Notes: generated by a model not told the origin, from the sequence alone. Positions 52,315-61,993 are shown, counted from the stretch's first letter. The stretch is DNA of 64,000 nt from CAUPWF01 sp964367905 (GCA_964367905.1 CAYIZP010000005.1:35252-99251), one strand, 5' to 3'. Program-made: numbers and translations.

Positions 52315-53496
52315 ATGAAATTAACAATAAATAATGTTCCACAGCAACTAAAAGAAGAATTCAACATCCAATGCTCTAGGCATAACGCGAAACTATTCAG
52401 ACCTGCACTACTTGCATTGGCTATTGTTGAATTCATGATTATACTAATTCAATACACGCGGTATCAGAGTGATTTATTTACAAAAATATATTTTTTCATC
52501 TATGTTACTGTATGCATCGTATCCTTGCTGTTTTCTGGATTTTATTATTTCAAAGAAAAATCGAAATTAGAACCAATCCAACCAATTACGGATACTCTTG
52601 TTACAATTACAATCTTAGCTGCTGCTATTTTCATGTCAGTGAATGAATTAGAGGGTGAATTCCCGCAAACCACCGTGTTTATCGTTGCAACTTTTATCAT
52701 TGTTACCGTAGTTCATTTGAAATTACTTTTATCTCAATCATTAATCATCCTAGGCAATATTATATTAGTTGTATCAACCTTATTCCTTGATATCAGCGAA
52801 AGTATATTTATTGGAAACTTGTTAAATTGCTTATTTCTCACGATCATCTGTTGCGCCACAAACCTAACTCTTTATAACTCAAGAGTAGAAAAATTCATAC
52901 AAAAGAAAGAACTTGAGAAAGCGACAACTAATTTACAAATTGCTAATATGGAATTAGAAATACAAAACAAAGAACTTGAATCTGTTGCTATGACCGATGC
53001 ACTAACCGGTGTGTTGAATCGCCGTTCTTTCGACATGTTATTGCATGTCCTTTGGCATCAAGCGTTATCCGCTCATAGCCAAATTGCCATGATTTTCATC
53101 GATATCGACCACTTTAAGTTATACAACGATTATTATGGACATTTAGAAGGAGACGAATGTCTAAAAAAAATATCTACAACAATCAATTCAGCATTACGAC
53201 GTTCTTCTGATAGCGTATTTCGTTATGGTGGCGAAGAATTCGCTGTACTGTTACCCGGATTAGATACAGAGAGCGCAAAAGACATCGCAGATACGATCAA
53301 CCAAGCAGTTTCTGACTTAAATTTGTTTAACCACTCTACAAATTCCGTTGTTACCTGTAGTTGTGGAATTCATTCTATGATACCAGATTCTTCTACAAAA
53401 AGTGATGATTTACTAGCAAGAGCAGATAAGGCATTATATCACGCAAAGCAAATCGGTCGTAATCGTAGCGTTTGCTACGATGAGATTCAAGAATAA
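52315..53496 (+). CDS. Membrane diguanylate cyclase
   Basis: 393 residues. Six membrane segments (about 28-46, 56-77, 92-108, 119-136, 140-158, 165-181), then a coiled linker (about 190-224) and a GGDEF domain (225-390). The catalytic motif GGEEF is at 305-309 and the metal-binding Asp in FIDIDHFK at 262-264. RSSD at 296-299, five residues before the motif, is the RxxD inhibitory site for c-di-GMP. It is therefore expected to be active and product-inhibited. It converges on mnmA with a 10-base overlap of coding ends. Confidence 0.93.
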   Translation: MKLTINNVPQQLKEEFNIQCSRHNAKLFRPALLALAIVEFMIILIQYTRYQSDLFTKIYFFIYVTVCIVSLLFSGFYYFKEKSKLEPIQPITDTLVTITILAAAIFMSVNELEGEFPQTTVFIVATFIIVTVVHLKLLLSQSLIILGNIILVVSTLFLDISESIFIGNLLNCLFLTIICCATNLTLYNSRVEKFIQKKELEKATTNLQIANMELEIQNKELESVAMTDALTGVLNRRSFDMLLHVLWHQALSAHSQIAMIFIDIDHFKLYNDYYGHLEGDECLKKISTTINSALRRSSDSVFRYGGEEFAVLLPGLDTESAKDIADTINQAVSDLNLFNHSTNSVVTCSCGIHSMIPDSSTKSDDLLARADKALYHAKQIGRNRSVCYDEIQE

Positions 53497-54530
53497 TCAC
53501 AAATCCTTCCACCACCAATCACTTCATCATCAATATAAAAGACTGCAATTTGCCCCTTTGCAGGGGCTCTCTCTGGCTGATCAAAAATAATCCTTCCTCG
53601 CTCTCCTTCCATACGTAAGGTTGCTGAAAGTTCATAGCCCCATTGAAACATCTTCACAGCTACACGCATCCTATCTTTCTGGTAAAAATTCTCGTTGGTA
53701 AAGCTGATTTCAGTAAGTTTCACTTCATTTTTGTATAACTCATTTTCATCTTTTGTTAAAACAACTTCATTGGTCTTTGATCGAATTTCACGAATGAAGT
53801 ACGTATGCTTATCTGCAATATTCAGTCCCCGCTTCTGCCCGATGGTATAAGCAAAAATCCCTCTGTGCTTTCCTAAAACATTTCCTTTACAATCAACAAA
53901 GTTCCCTTCCCCTATGTACTCTGGTATTTGTTCTTTTATAAATATCTCTACCGATTTCCCTTCCGTGAAACAGATTCCAACACTGTCTTTCTTTTTCGCA
54001 ACCTCCAACCCCTCTTTAGCCAAAATCTTTCTCACTTCTTCCTTACTATGAAAATCATTGAGCGGTAAGATAATCCGTTCCAACTGTTTCTGACTGAGAT
54101 GATACAACACATAAGACTGATCCTTCCTCTCTGCAGACGCTTTACGCAGATGATAACAACCATCTTCTCCCAATGAAATCGTTGCATAGTGTCCCAAAGC
54201 CATGGCCTCTGCCCCAAGTGCCATCGCATCTTCTAATAACTTTCCATATTTTAATTTTTGATTACACATAACACAAGGATTAGGGGTTTCCCCCTGTAGA
54301 TACATATCAACGAACTTCTGGATAATTTCTTCCTGAAAATAATCCCTGTAATCCACCACATAATGCCTAATCCCTAGGATATTAGCCACTTTCTTCGCCT
54401 CATTTACTTCCGAAGAATCATGTACTCTCATGGTGATTCCAAACACCTCATAACCTTGTTTTTTTAAAAGATAAGCGGTGGTCGCACTATCTACACCACC
54501 GCTTAAAGCTACTGCTATTGTCTTTTCCAT
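53487..54530 (-). CDS. mnmA: tRNA-specific 2-thiouridylase MnmA
   Basis: 347 residues. The PP-loop is VALSGGVDSATTAYLLK. The two catalytic cysteines are in ETPNPCVMCNQKLKYG and DSVGICFTEGKS. GIFAYTIGQKRGLNI and the end PAKGQIAVFYIDDEVIGGG are conserved. It makes s2U at the wobble position 34 of Lys, Glu and Gln tRNAs. Confidence 0.97.
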   Translation of the reverse strand: MEKTIAVALSGGVDSATTAYLLKKQGYEVFGITMRVHDSSEVNEAKKVANILGIRHYVVDYRDYFQEEIIQKFVDMYLQGETPNPCVMCNQKLKYGKLLEDAMALGAEAMALGHYATISLGEDGCYHLRKASAERKDQSYVLYHLSQKQLERIILPLNDFHSKEEVRKILAKEGLEVAKKKDSVGICFTEGKSVEIFIKEQIPEYIGEGNFVDCKGNVLGKHRGIFAYTIGQKRGLNIADKHTYFIREIRSKTNEVVLTKDENELYKNEVKLTEISFTNENFYQKDRMRVAVKMFQWGYELSATLRMEGERGRIIFDQPERAPAKGQIAVFYIDDEVIGGGRICDYS

Positions 54531-54540
54531 AGAATTCTAC

Positions 54541-56490
54541 TTATTCCTTATCGCTTAATTTGAATGATAAAACCATTTCCTTCAACAATGCAGATTCACT
54601 CGCTAATTCCTCACAAGAAGCTGCACTCTCCTCTGCCGTTGCACTGTTATTTTGTATTACTTCTGAGATTTGACTAAACCCATCTCTTGTCTCCTGAATT
54701 GCTCCTGATTGCCGCTCACTTGCCTGTGCAATAGACTTAATATTACTTTCTATGTAGTTCGTTTTATCCACGATTACTTCGAAGGTGGCAGATGTCGTAT
54801 GTGCAATTTTGGTTCCTGTTTCAACCGCATCGATTGTTCCACTGATTAATTCCGCAGTCGTTCTTGCTGCATCGGCTGATTTCTTTGCTAGATTTCTGAT
54901 TTCATCTGCAACCACCGAAAATCCTTTTCCTGCCATACCTGCTCTTGCCGCCTCTACCGCTGCATTCAGAGCCAAGATATTGGTTTGGAATGCAATATTA
55001 TCAATGGTGCTGATAATTTTCTTAATCTCTACTGACTTGGTATCAATTTCATCCATCGCAGTAATCAATTTCTGCATCTGGTCTTTTCCATCTACAATAT
55101 CAGTCATCGTATCATCAAATGTCTTGTCAATATTTTTCGTAAAATCAGAAGTCTCATTCACCATAGTTACAATCTCTTCCATGGTTCCGCTCAACTTATC
55201 AATGGCAGCACTCTGTTGAATCGCTCCATGGCTTAAATACTGCGCTCCTTGACTCATCTGATCCGTTGCATTGCTAAATTGTAGCGCACGAATATCGATT
55301 TCCCTTAGAGCTTCTGATAAATTTCCCTTTATTCTCTGGATGGATTCATAGATTGCATAATATTCTCCAACATAAGCCTCACTACCACAGATACTATCCA
55401 CGGTAAAATTCTTATCCCCCATCTCAGACAAGATATTAGTCACATCATAGATAATCATATGAATAGACTCTGTCATCACACGAAATGAATTGCATAACTG
55501 TCCAATTTCATCCTGTGAATGATTTTCAATCAATATATCTAAATTACCCTTACTAATGTCTTCTGATACAGACACAAGATTCTTGATCGGTTTGATCATA
55601 ATCTTTCGAACTGCAAAATTAAGGATAAATACAATCAATATAAACAATACAATCGCAATGATAGTAGTAGTCAAAGTCGCCTCATTATTTCTCACTTGTA
55701 CTTCACTAATCGGGTATCCTGAGAAGATTGCCCCTATGGTTTGTCCTTCATAATCCTTCAGTGGCGTATAACTTGTGATATAGTCCATACCATTTACCAC
55801 AGCACTACCTCTATAAACACTGTCTTCCACAAACACCGTCTGATACGGTCCTTCTGAAATCTTCGTTCCTACCGCCGAATTCCCTTCTGAGTCATATACC
55901 GTAGTTGCCATCCTAGTATCCCCATTGAAAATGGTAAAGTCTGCTCCTGTAAAATCCTTCAACTCTTCTAACTTCGTAAAATCAGCAAAAGAGAGGAACA
56001 ATACAAACTTCTCACCACCAACCCCAACCTGTATATTGAGAATGCCAATCTCTCCATTCTCCATCTTCACAATATCATTGAAAGAATCAACATCCTTGAT
56101 ATAAGGCTTCTCTAAATCCAGAATCTGGTCAATGGAATCGTACTTCGACTGATTGTGTGTTGTATTTCCCTTCGAGTCAACCGTAAATACATTGATATGT
56201 TCCTCTTCTGCAATCGTCCCTACATCTTCTCCGCTCACCAATAATTGATTAATTAGATTTAAATGATCTTTTTCCTCTTCAAAATAAATCTCGAAAGCAG
56301 ATACATTCTTCGTCGCAATCTCATCATAAATATAATGAACTGTATTCGATGAAGCAATGCTATTCATCACTTGAATAGCTCCCAAAACGACGAACAAACA
56401 CACAAAGACCACAAGTGCAATCTTATACTCTAGTTTGGTTAAAAATTTTCCTAATATATTTTTTCTTTTGTTCTTTCCTGAGCTTCCCAT
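54541..56490 (-). CDS. Methyl-accepting chemotaxis protein
   Basis: 649 residues. Membrane segments lie at about 23-45 and 273-297. The outer domain between them (about 46-270) is of single-Cache type ([17 protein letters not shown] precedes the second segment). A HAMP region (about 295-350) follows, then a long signalling helix. The hairpin tip has [20 protein letters not shown] and [15 protein letters not shown]. There is no C-terminal CheR-binding pentapeptide (it ends SFKLSDKE). The ligand is unknown, and no flagellar or che genes are in the window. Confidence 0.94.
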   Translation of the reverse strand: MGSSGKNKRKNILGKFLTKLEYKIALVVFVCLFVVLGAIQVMNSIASSNTVHYIYDEIATKNVSAFEIYFEEEKDHLNLINQLLVSGEDVGTIAEEEHINVFTVDSKGNTTHNQSKYDSIDQILDLEKPYIKDVDSFNDIVKMENGEIGILNIQVGVGGEKFVLFLSFADFTKLEELKDFTGADFTIFNGDTRMATTVYDSEGNSAVGTKISEGPYQTVFVEDSVYRGSAVVNGMDYITSYTPLKDYEGQTIGAIFSGYPISEVQVRNNEATLTTTIIAIVLFILIVFILNFAVRKIMIKPIKNLVSVSEDISKGNLDILIENHSQDEIGQLCNSFRVMTESIHMIIYDVTNILSEMGDKNFTVDSICGSEAYVGEYYAIYESIQRIKGNLSEALREIDIRALQFSNATDQMSQGAQYLSHGAIQQSAAIDKLSGTMEEIVTMVNETSDFTKNIDKTFDDTMTDIVDGKDQMQKLITAMDEIDTKSVEIKKIISTIDNIAFQTNILALNAAVEAARAGMAGKGFSVVADEIRNLAKKSADAARTTAELISGTIDAVETGTKIAHTTSATFEVIVDKTNYIESNIKSIAQASERQSGAIQETRDGFSQISEVIQNNSATAEESAASCEELASESALLKEMVLSFKLSDKE

Positions 56491-56612
56491 GGATGCTACC
56501 CCCTGTCAGTACTTTTCTACTAGTATAATCTAGAATCTTTTCTTTTAGTATATCGCTTTCTTCACAGCTTATCAATAAGTTTTATTTTGAGATTTTGTTC
56601 AGCTACATCTAA

Positions 56613-56655
56613 AATAGTTATACTTGAAAGTATAATAATTTCAAGTATAACTATT
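56613..56655 (-). terminator. Hairpin after the sensor kinase gene
   Basis: A perfect 17-base inverted repeat (56613-56629 with 56639-56655, loop of 9) lies about 90 bases after the kinase stop. The stem is AT-rich, followed by only a short TTTT on the minus strand. It probably ends the TCS-ABC transcript; the 255-base gap around it shows nothing else. Confidence 0.6.
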
Positions 56656-56746
56656 CTTCACGTAACTCTTCTTTTATAAAATCTATTTTTCTGAGATTAT
56701 TTTACTATTCTAATCCAATGTCATATAATTGGCATACGAATATGAA

Positions 56747-57628
56747 TTAATGATAAGAAATACAAATACTCAACCTACCGTCCACATATTCCGCAGAGAT
56801 CCTTCCGTTCATTTGTTCCACCAATGTTTTTGCAACAGACAGTCCCAATCCAGTTCCCTTCCCTGCTGTTTCAACCGTAAAAAATCGGTTGAACAACTTT
56901 CCAACCTGTATATCGTCCAATCGTCTTGCCGTATTGGTGAATATCATTTCTCCACTATCTGTCAATTCGATGTCCAAATCTCCATCACTGTACTTGATTG
57001 CATTGCTTATGATATTCTCAATCACTCGTGTTAGTGCCGCCTTATCTAGTGTTCGAATGATTTTATTCGTAGTAATATCAATTCTAGGTGTAATTCCTCT
57101 CTCTGTAAGCGAATCATAGAACTTAGCAATACTTTCTTCCAAAACACTATTCACAGAAAGTGGCTCAAGATTGATATGGTCCAATGTAGACATGATAACT
57201 GAATATCGAAATAACTCTTCTGTCATCCCCTTTAGATTTTCAGCACGGTTACGAATCAATGTGATATAACGTGTCACATCCTCTGTTTTATCTTTCTCTT
57301 CTAGCAGTTCCAAGTAACCACATAATGCTGTCAATGGAGTTCGAAGGTCATGCGCAATATTCGTAACCGCTTCTTTCAACTCATTGTCACCATTTTTATA
57401 TTTCAAGCTCTGAGCCCTAAGCATCCTCAGTTCTTCATTCAGTTTCATTGCCAGATACTTGATATCTTTGTCATTTGATGTAACAGTAATCAAAGCATTG
57501 GTATCTTCGCTCAAACATGTATCTATTTGTGTATAGATTTCTGTCATGCTTTTTTTCATAAGACATAACTTGATAATCAATATCATAACTACCAAAGACA
57601 AAACCACGCATAAAATCCATACACCCAT
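56747..57628 (-). CDS. Two-component sensor histidine kinase
   Basis: 293 residues with a single N-terminal membrane segment (about 3-25) and almost no outer loop, as in intramembrane-sensing kinases. The H-box is NIAHDLRTPLTALCGYLELL, N-box NIISNAIKYSDGD, and the G-box GKGTGLGLSVAKTLVEQM. It is last in the cluster after the ABC permease by 10 bases. This layout (regulator, ATPase, permease, kinase) is typical of Firmicute systems that sense and resist peptide antibiotics. Confidence 0.93.
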   Translation of the reverse strand: MGVWILCVVLSLVVMILIIKLCLMKKSMTEIYTQIDTCLSEDTNALITVTSNDKDIKYLAMKLNEELRMLRAQSLKYKNGDNELKEAVTNIAHDLRTPLTALCGYLELLEEKDKTEDVTRYITLIRNRAENLKGMTEELFRYSVIMSTLDHINLEPLSVNSVLEESIAKFYDSLTERGITPRIDITTNKIIRTLDKAALTRVIENIISNAIKYSDGDLDIELTDSGEMIFTNTARRLDDIQVGKLFNRFFTVETAGKGTGLGLSVAKTLVEQMNGRISAEYVDGRLSICISYH

Positions 57629-57638
57629 AGTAATCTCC

Positions 57639-58475
57639 TTATTTTAAATCCTTTTTACTAAAACATCGCACCCCTAAGAAGGTTATAACACTAGCACTCA
57701 ATGCTGAAAATAGCATCATTCTAACAGAATTCTCCATCTCTAGATAAGCCACTTTAATCATCGGTCCCGTAGGCACCATCTCCATAGCTAACTCAACTAG
57801 ATTCCTCGCATCTTCTGTAAGATAGTTAGGATTAGGTTCTGGATTGATCTCTGTGGCATATTCTCCTGTTTCTGTGATAAGTGTAATGCCGCTAGCAAGC
57901 ATTTCAGGCTCCTTAAGCATACTATCTAATTTTGACGCCGCCATGATAAGAACTAATAATACAAGGAGTGAAATTAATAATGTATAAGTTCTATTTGAGC
58001 AAATCATTCCTACAAAAGTAAAGATTGCCGACAAAGAAACCATAGAAAATAGCAGAACCATCAAATTTCCGATTACATTTAGAATCCCAATGTCGAAGAA
58101 TCCCAATGTGGGCATTCCAACTAATGCAGTTGTAGATATTACAACAATTAATACAAAAGATACAACAACATTTGTAATAAAATTTGATAGATAAATCGAA
58201 GTTCTAGTCTTCCCAATAATCATTTTATTACGGATGGTACCGTTGGAATATTCTGTTCCTAAAAACATACTAGAAAATACCGCCAAAAACATACTGACAT
58301 ATGTTGACGAATTAAAGTAATAATCTTCGAAGGTAGCATCTTCTGGCAACTTCTCTACATTGACACATGTGATTATCATACTACCTAGTACCACGAGAAA
58401 CAGTGCTATTACAACACTCCAAAATATTTTATCTCGTTTGATTTTTATAACATTAGAAGATAATAAGTTATTCAT
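57639..58475 (-). CDS. ABC transporter permease (peptide-antibiotic exporter type)
   Basis: 278 residues from the ATG at 58473-58475, preceded by GGAGG. Six membrane segments: about 16-36, 45-60, 102-124, 138-165, 169-190 and 250-268. A large outer loop lies between the fifth and sixth. The pattern SMFLGTEYSNGTIRNKMIIG is typical of BcrB/lantibiotic-immunity permeases. It overlaps the ATPase gene by 8 bases. Confidence 0.87.
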   Translation of the reverse strand: MNNLLSSNVIKIKRDKIFWSVVIALFLVVLGSMIITCVNVEKLPEDATFEDYYFNSSTYVSMFLAVFSSMFLGTEYSNGTIRNKMIIGKTRTSIYLSNFITNVVVSFVLIVVISTTALVGMPTLGFFDIGILNVIGNLMVLLFSMVSLSAIFTFVGMICSNRTYTLLISLLVLLVLIMAASKLDSMLKEPEMLASGITLITETGEYATEINPEPNPNYLTEDARNLVELAMEMVPTGPMIKVAYLEMENSVRMMLFSALSASVITFLGVRCFSKKDLK

Positions 58476-59388
58476 GCTTACCACCTCCTACTAGATTCAT
58501 ATAGTAACTCTCCAAATCTTCATCTTTTTCTGACATAGAAAGTATTTCGCAATCTTTATTATATAGCAAATTAGCTAGCTCTGTAATCTGAACCTTGGAA
58601 TAAATATCTGCTTTTGTATCAGAGTAAATCTTGTAATCAATTCCCTTTTCATCCAATACATAAACCAGTGCTTTTATGTTTGTAACTTCGATTCGGGTGC
58701 ATTTTTTGCATTCTTGTTCCAATTCTTCTGCACTCAATTCTTTTACCATACGACCATCATCAATAAAACCAAAATGTGTCGCAAGTTTTGACAACTCACT
58801 TAAAATATGGCTAGATATAAGCACAGTAATCTGATGTTCGCGGTTGAGCCTTAAAATTAATTCCCTAATCTCAATCACTCCCTGAGGATCCAAACCATTG
58901 ATTGGTTCATCCAATACGATAAAATCTGGATTACCCACAAGGGCAATTGCAATAGCAAGCCTCTGTTTCATGCCTAGAGAAAAATGTTTTGCCTTTTTCT
59001 TTCCTACATGATCTAGCTTAACAAGTTTCAGAAGCTCATCTATTCCATCATATGATGGTAAACCTAAGATAGTGTATTGTTGCTTTAGATTATCGCTTGC
59101 AGTCATATCCAGATACATCGAGGGAGTTTCCACAATTGCTCCCATTCTTTTTCTGGATTTTACGATTTGTTTGTCGGTATAATTTACTCCATATAGACTA
59201 TAATTTCCGCCCGTTGGATTTTGTAAACCACAAATAATTCGAATGATTGTTGTCTTTCCCGCTCCGTTTTTCCCAACTAGTCCATAGATAGATCCTCTAG
59301 GAATCTGCATAGTAAGATTATTTAACACCTTTGTTTTTCGATATCGTTTCGATACCCCATTGACACATAATACATGATTCATATTCAT
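58468..59388 (-). CDS. ABC transporter ATP-binding protein (bacitracin/lantibiotic type)
   Basis: 306 residues from the ATG at 59386-59388, with AAGGA upstream; a TTG three bases earlier is possible. Walker A GLVGKNGAGKTTIIRI, signature HFSLGMKQRLAIAIALVG and Walker B FIVLDEPINGLDP are intact. A C-terminal accessory domain of about 90 residues is typical of BcrA-type proteins. The gene follows the response regulator by 76 bases, with four GTTAAG repeats in the interval. Confidence 0.93.
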   Translation of the reverse strand: MNMNHVLCVNGVSKRYRKTKVLNNLTMQIPRGSIYGLVGKNGAGKTTIIRIICGLQNPTGGNYSLYGVNYTDKQIVKSRKRMGAIVETPSMYLDMTASDNLKQQYTILGLPSYDGIDELLKLVKLDHVGKKKAKHFSLGMKQRLAIAIALVGNPDFIVLDEPINGLDPQGVIEIRELILRLNREHQITVLISSHILSELSKLATHFGFIDDGRMVKELSAEELEQECKKCTRIEVTNIKALVYVLDEKGIDYKIYSDTKADIYSKVQITELANLLYNKDCEILSMSEKDEDLESYYMNLVGGGKHE

Positions 59389-59432
59389 CAATTCCTTCCT
59401 TTTCTTTGATAGAAACAGAATAAAACAAAAGA

Positions 59433-59473
59433 GTTAAGGAAGTGGTTAAGAAAATAGTTAAGATTTAGTTAAG
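59433..59473. promoter_or_regulatory. Four GTTAAG direct repeats, probable response-regulator operator
   Basis: GTTAAG occurs at 59433-59438, 59445-59450, 59457-59462 and 59468-59473, spaced by 12, 12 and 11 bases. On the coding (minus) strand it reads CTTAAC four times. OmpR-type regulators bind tandem direct repeats with about one helical turn between them. The array overlaps the stop codon of the regulator gene and ends 45 bases before the ATPase ATG. TATTCT downstream could be the -10 box. Binding by this regulator is inference. Confidence 0.7.
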
Positions 59474-60136
59474 ATTGTGCTCCCTTAACTTAAATCCAAT
59501 TCCCCAAACAGCTTCAATATAATCTTTTTCATCTAACTCTCGTAATTTCTTCCTCAGATTACTAATATGGATTTTCAATGAATTTTCTGTACAATCTGGT
59601 GTATCATCACTGATTCTATCTAACATTAGGGATTTGGTAACTACTTGTGAATGGTTTTGCATCAATAGTTTCAAAATAGCATACTCTGTTCTCGTTAATT
59701 TTATTTCTTTTCCACCTACATAAACTGTATGCTGTAGCGTGTCCAATTTCAAATTATCATAATACACGAACTCATCTGTAACATGATGAGTGTTTCTAAG
59801 TTGCACCGCAATCCTTGCAAGTAATTCTTTTGTGTTAAATGGTTTTGTAATATAGTCTACTGCTCCACCTAGTAATAATTCCACCTTATGGTCTACGTCT
59901 ATCTTCGCACTCATAATGATCGTTGGAATATTTTTTATCTTCGGTAAAACTTCTTCCCCACTTAATCCTGGCAACATCAAGTCCAACAACACAAGATTTG
60001 GTGTGTATGTAGACAATAATAATAGAGCCTCCGTTCCTGAATAGGCTCTTAATACTTTGTAATTTTCTTTTACTAGCAATTCTTCTATCAGATTTCCGAT
60101 ATGTATATCGTCGTCTATGATTAAAATTTCATGCAT
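59465..60136 (-). CDS. OmpR-family response regulator
   Basis: 223 residues. The receiver domain begins EILIIDDDIHIGNLIEELL, with the phospho-acceptor Asp in LVLLDLMLPGLSGEEV and the Lys in DYITKPFNTKELLARI. The DNA-binding winged helix (about 128-220) has TRTEYAILKLLMQNHSQVV and LKIHISNLRKKLRELD. It is the first gene of the TCS-ABC cluster. Confidence 0.95.
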   Translation of the reverse strand: MHEILIIDDDIHIGNLIEELLVKENYKVLRAYSGTEALLLLSTYTPNLVLLDLMLPGLSGEEVLPKIKNIPTIIMSAKIDVDHKVELLLGGAVDYITKPFNTKELLARIAVQLRNTHHVTDEFVYYDNLKLDTLQHTVYVGGKEIKLTRTEYAILKLLMQNHSQVVTKSLMLDRISDDTPDCTENSLKIHISNLRKKLRELDEKDYIEAVWGIGFKLREHNLN

Positions 60137-60207
60137 TTTATTCTCCTTTATCTATTTTAACCATTTGATTCCACCTCATAAGAACCTAAAAATTTTAGTG
60201 TTTCGTT

Positions 60208-60309
60208 TTATGTAGTAAGATAAAATCCCTTTCCAAAATCAAGATAATTACGCAAAAACTTTACTTCTGGATTTTGAATAATATAAACTCCTCCATGATA
60301 TACAATCAT
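60208..60309 (-). pseudogene. Truncated DUF3990 protein
   Basis: Starting at ATG 60307-60309 (overlapping the DUF3791 stop as ATGA) the frame reads MIVYHGGVYIIQNPEVKFLR and then NYLDFGKGFYLTT followed by TAA, 33 residues. This is the N-terminus of DUF3990 proteins, which continue for about 130 more residues in full-length members. No continuation is visible in any frame after the stop. The gene is therefore 3'-deleted. Confidence 0.75.
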
Positions 60310-60524
60310 ACGCTGACTCCTCTTTCTCTAACAAACTCTGTTATATCCTCAATCAAATACTCTTTTCCTTGTGTATGTAAAGTGTCATAGCAAGGTATCA
60401 AGTACTCATCTAGAATCTTCGTATCATTTAGAACCTTATAGACTGACGCAGGAGTCGAATTCCACTTCTCTGCAAGGCTATATAATATAAAAATCGAAAA
60501 ACTTAATTCTTTTTGTTTACACAT
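60306..60524 (-). CDS. DUF3791 domain protein
   Basis: 72 residues: FSIFILYSLAEKWNSTPASV then YKVLNDTKILDEYLIPCYDT, ending TEFVRERGVSV. DUF3791 proteins occur next to DUF3990 proteins in gut Firmicutes, in a two-gene unit with features of a toxin-antitoxin pair. Here the partner is truncated. AGGAGG lies 7 bases before the ATG. The role is not demonstrated. Confidence 0.82.
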   Translation of the reverse strand: MCKQKELSFSIFILYSLAEKWNSTPASVYKVLNDTKILDEYLIPCYDTLHTQGKEYLIEDITEFVRERGVSV

Positions 60525-60547
60525 TCAACATCCTCCTACTTTTCTTC

Positions 60548-60576
60548 ATTATACACTATGATTCATTCTATTTGAA
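60548..60576 (-). promoter_or_regulatory. Promoter of the DUF3791 gene
   Basis: On the minus strand TTCAAA (60571-60576), a 17-base spacer and TATAAT (60548-60553). A perfect 12-base tandem duplication lies a little upstream at 60591-60614. Confidence 0.6.
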
Positions 60577-60626
60577 GACTCATTTTAACATCAAATTAGT
60601 AGTCAAATTAGTAGCGCATCCAATAA

Positions 60627-61598
60627 TCAATTAACATTATGAATTTCTGTATTGGTATGATAAGGATATATAACAAGCTCATCGCTGTCCAAGTTTTCAT
60701 GATACATGTTCACGGCTGAAACCACACTGCTCTCATATGTTTTGTAGTAATAGATTCCTAGGTCTACATTGATACAACATGAATATACAGTGATGTCATA
60801 ATTCTCTCCATCAACCACGCTGCCTCGAACCATAGAAACCGCACCAAGTATATGAAACATCTCTGCAATGGAACTTGCTTCATTTTGAGGAGCAACTGCA
60901 TTCGCCTTCAAGAAATATGCCTTCACAAACCTAGATTGTGATGAAAAATCTCCTGGTAACCCCAGTGCACCCATCCCCACACAATAATGATACAATTCCA
61001 CTTCATCTGTCATTGTATTGATTGGGTTTTTATTTGTTAAATGCATATAATTATTCAGATTGTGCATCTGCATATCAAACGACGGATTGTTTGTTAATAC
61101 ACCTGTTTTATTTTCATATATGTGCATCCCCGTCTTCGTACACTCTATCACAATTGAACTGTTTTTATCAGAAATCATAAAATGTAAGGTTGGTATCGGC
61201 AAATCAGGCATAAATGGAGTGTCTGTAATATTCATCTGATTTAACTGCTCCCTTGCTTCAACTACATTAGATGAGTGACAAAGGATATATGGAATAACCT
61301 CCACTACAGATATATTATTCTTGTTTTTCATAGGTTTGTTATATTGAGCCATGTTCGGAAAATTTAGCCCTGCTACATATAAGCCTTTTTCGTTCACCGC
61401 CTCGGCAAAAAGTGGGGAATCATTCACAACCATTGCAGCTCCCATTATTGCATAGTGGTTTTCACACGCTAGCACTTCTTTAAATTGAAATAGATAGTTT
61501 CTTGGCACCACCACAATTTTTCTGTCAAAATCAAAGCTTATATCCATGTTTCTTCCAATGTAAAAATCTCCATTATTCCAAGTAATTGTTGTACACAT
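60627..61598 (-). CDS. bsh: Choloylglycine/bile salt hydrolase family enzyme
   Basis: 323 residues, the usual length. The N-terminal nucleophile Cys2 follows the Met that is removed. Other active-site residues of the family are Arg16 and Asp19 (IGRNMDISFD), Asn79 (AGLNFPN), Asn171 (LTNNPSF) and Arg223 (LPGDFSSQSRFVKAYF). These match bile salt hydrolase more than penicillin V acylase. The enzyme cuts the amide bond of glycine- or taurine-conjugated bile acids in the cytosol. Substrate preference cannot be settled from sequence. Confidence 0.9.
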   Translation of the reverse strand: MCTTITWNNGDFYIGRNMDISFDFDRKIVVVPRNYLFQFKEVLACENHYAIMGAAMVVNDSPLFAEAVNEKGLYVAGLNFPNMAQYNKPMKNKNNISVVEVIPYILCHSSNVVEAREQLNQMNITDTPFMPDLPIPTLHFMISDKNSSIVIECTKTGMHIYENKTGVLTNNPSFDMQMHNLNNYMHLTNKNPINTMTDEVELYHYCVGMGALGLPGDFSSQSRFVKAYFLKANAVAPQNEASSIAEMFHILGAVSMVRGSVVDGENYDITVYSCCINVDLGIYYYKTYESSVVSAVNMYHENLDSDELVIYPYHTNTEIHNVN

Positions 61599-61617
61599 CG
61601 TTCGTCTCCTATCTCAC

Positions 61618-61993
61618 CTATAATTTATTTTGCCCCATAGCATAAAAATCATGTGCCTTTAGCTCAAATTCTGAATCTTGTCGCTTTTGATGAATTCACC
61701 CTGTATCCTACCGAAATGATGGCATCCAAATTGTAAAAATCTATTTTCCGTTTTACCTGTCTCGTTCCTTCATGTTGAACTATTTCCATTTTGGAAATAG
61801 TTGCAAACGAAGTTAGCTCCCCTTCATTATAAATATTTTGCAAATGTTTACTAATCGCTGGTATCCCTACCCCAAAAAGCTCTGCCATAGCTTTTTGAGT
61901 GATCCAAATGGATTCATCCTTCACAACAACATTTATCCTATCATCTTCCTCTTCTGTATTATATAGCAAAAATTGTAATTCATTATGATTCAT
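61618..61993 (-). pseudogene. Decayed RhuM-family gene
   Basis: From the ATG at 61991-61993 (GGGAG upstream) the frame encodes 109 residues with the RhuM text ESIWITQKAMAELFGVGIPA, ISKHLQNIYNEGEL, then RKIDFYNLDAIISVGYRVNS and ATRFRI. It stops at a TGA where the family has Trp (FRIWA). Full-length members have about 330 residues. In another frame the sequence reads on as SEFELKAHDFYAMGQNKL to a stop at 61618, which may be a C-terminal remnant joined after a deletion. Confidence 0.7.

Noticed and set aside
54785..55219. A 144-codon open frame on the plus strand
   Set aside because: It is the mirror of the chemoreceptor signalling helices; the repeated Ala/Ser pattern is a product of the other strand.
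60591..60614. 12-base tandem duplication as a regulatory repeat
   Set aside because: Only two copies, lying upstream of the proposed -35; more likely a simple slippage product.
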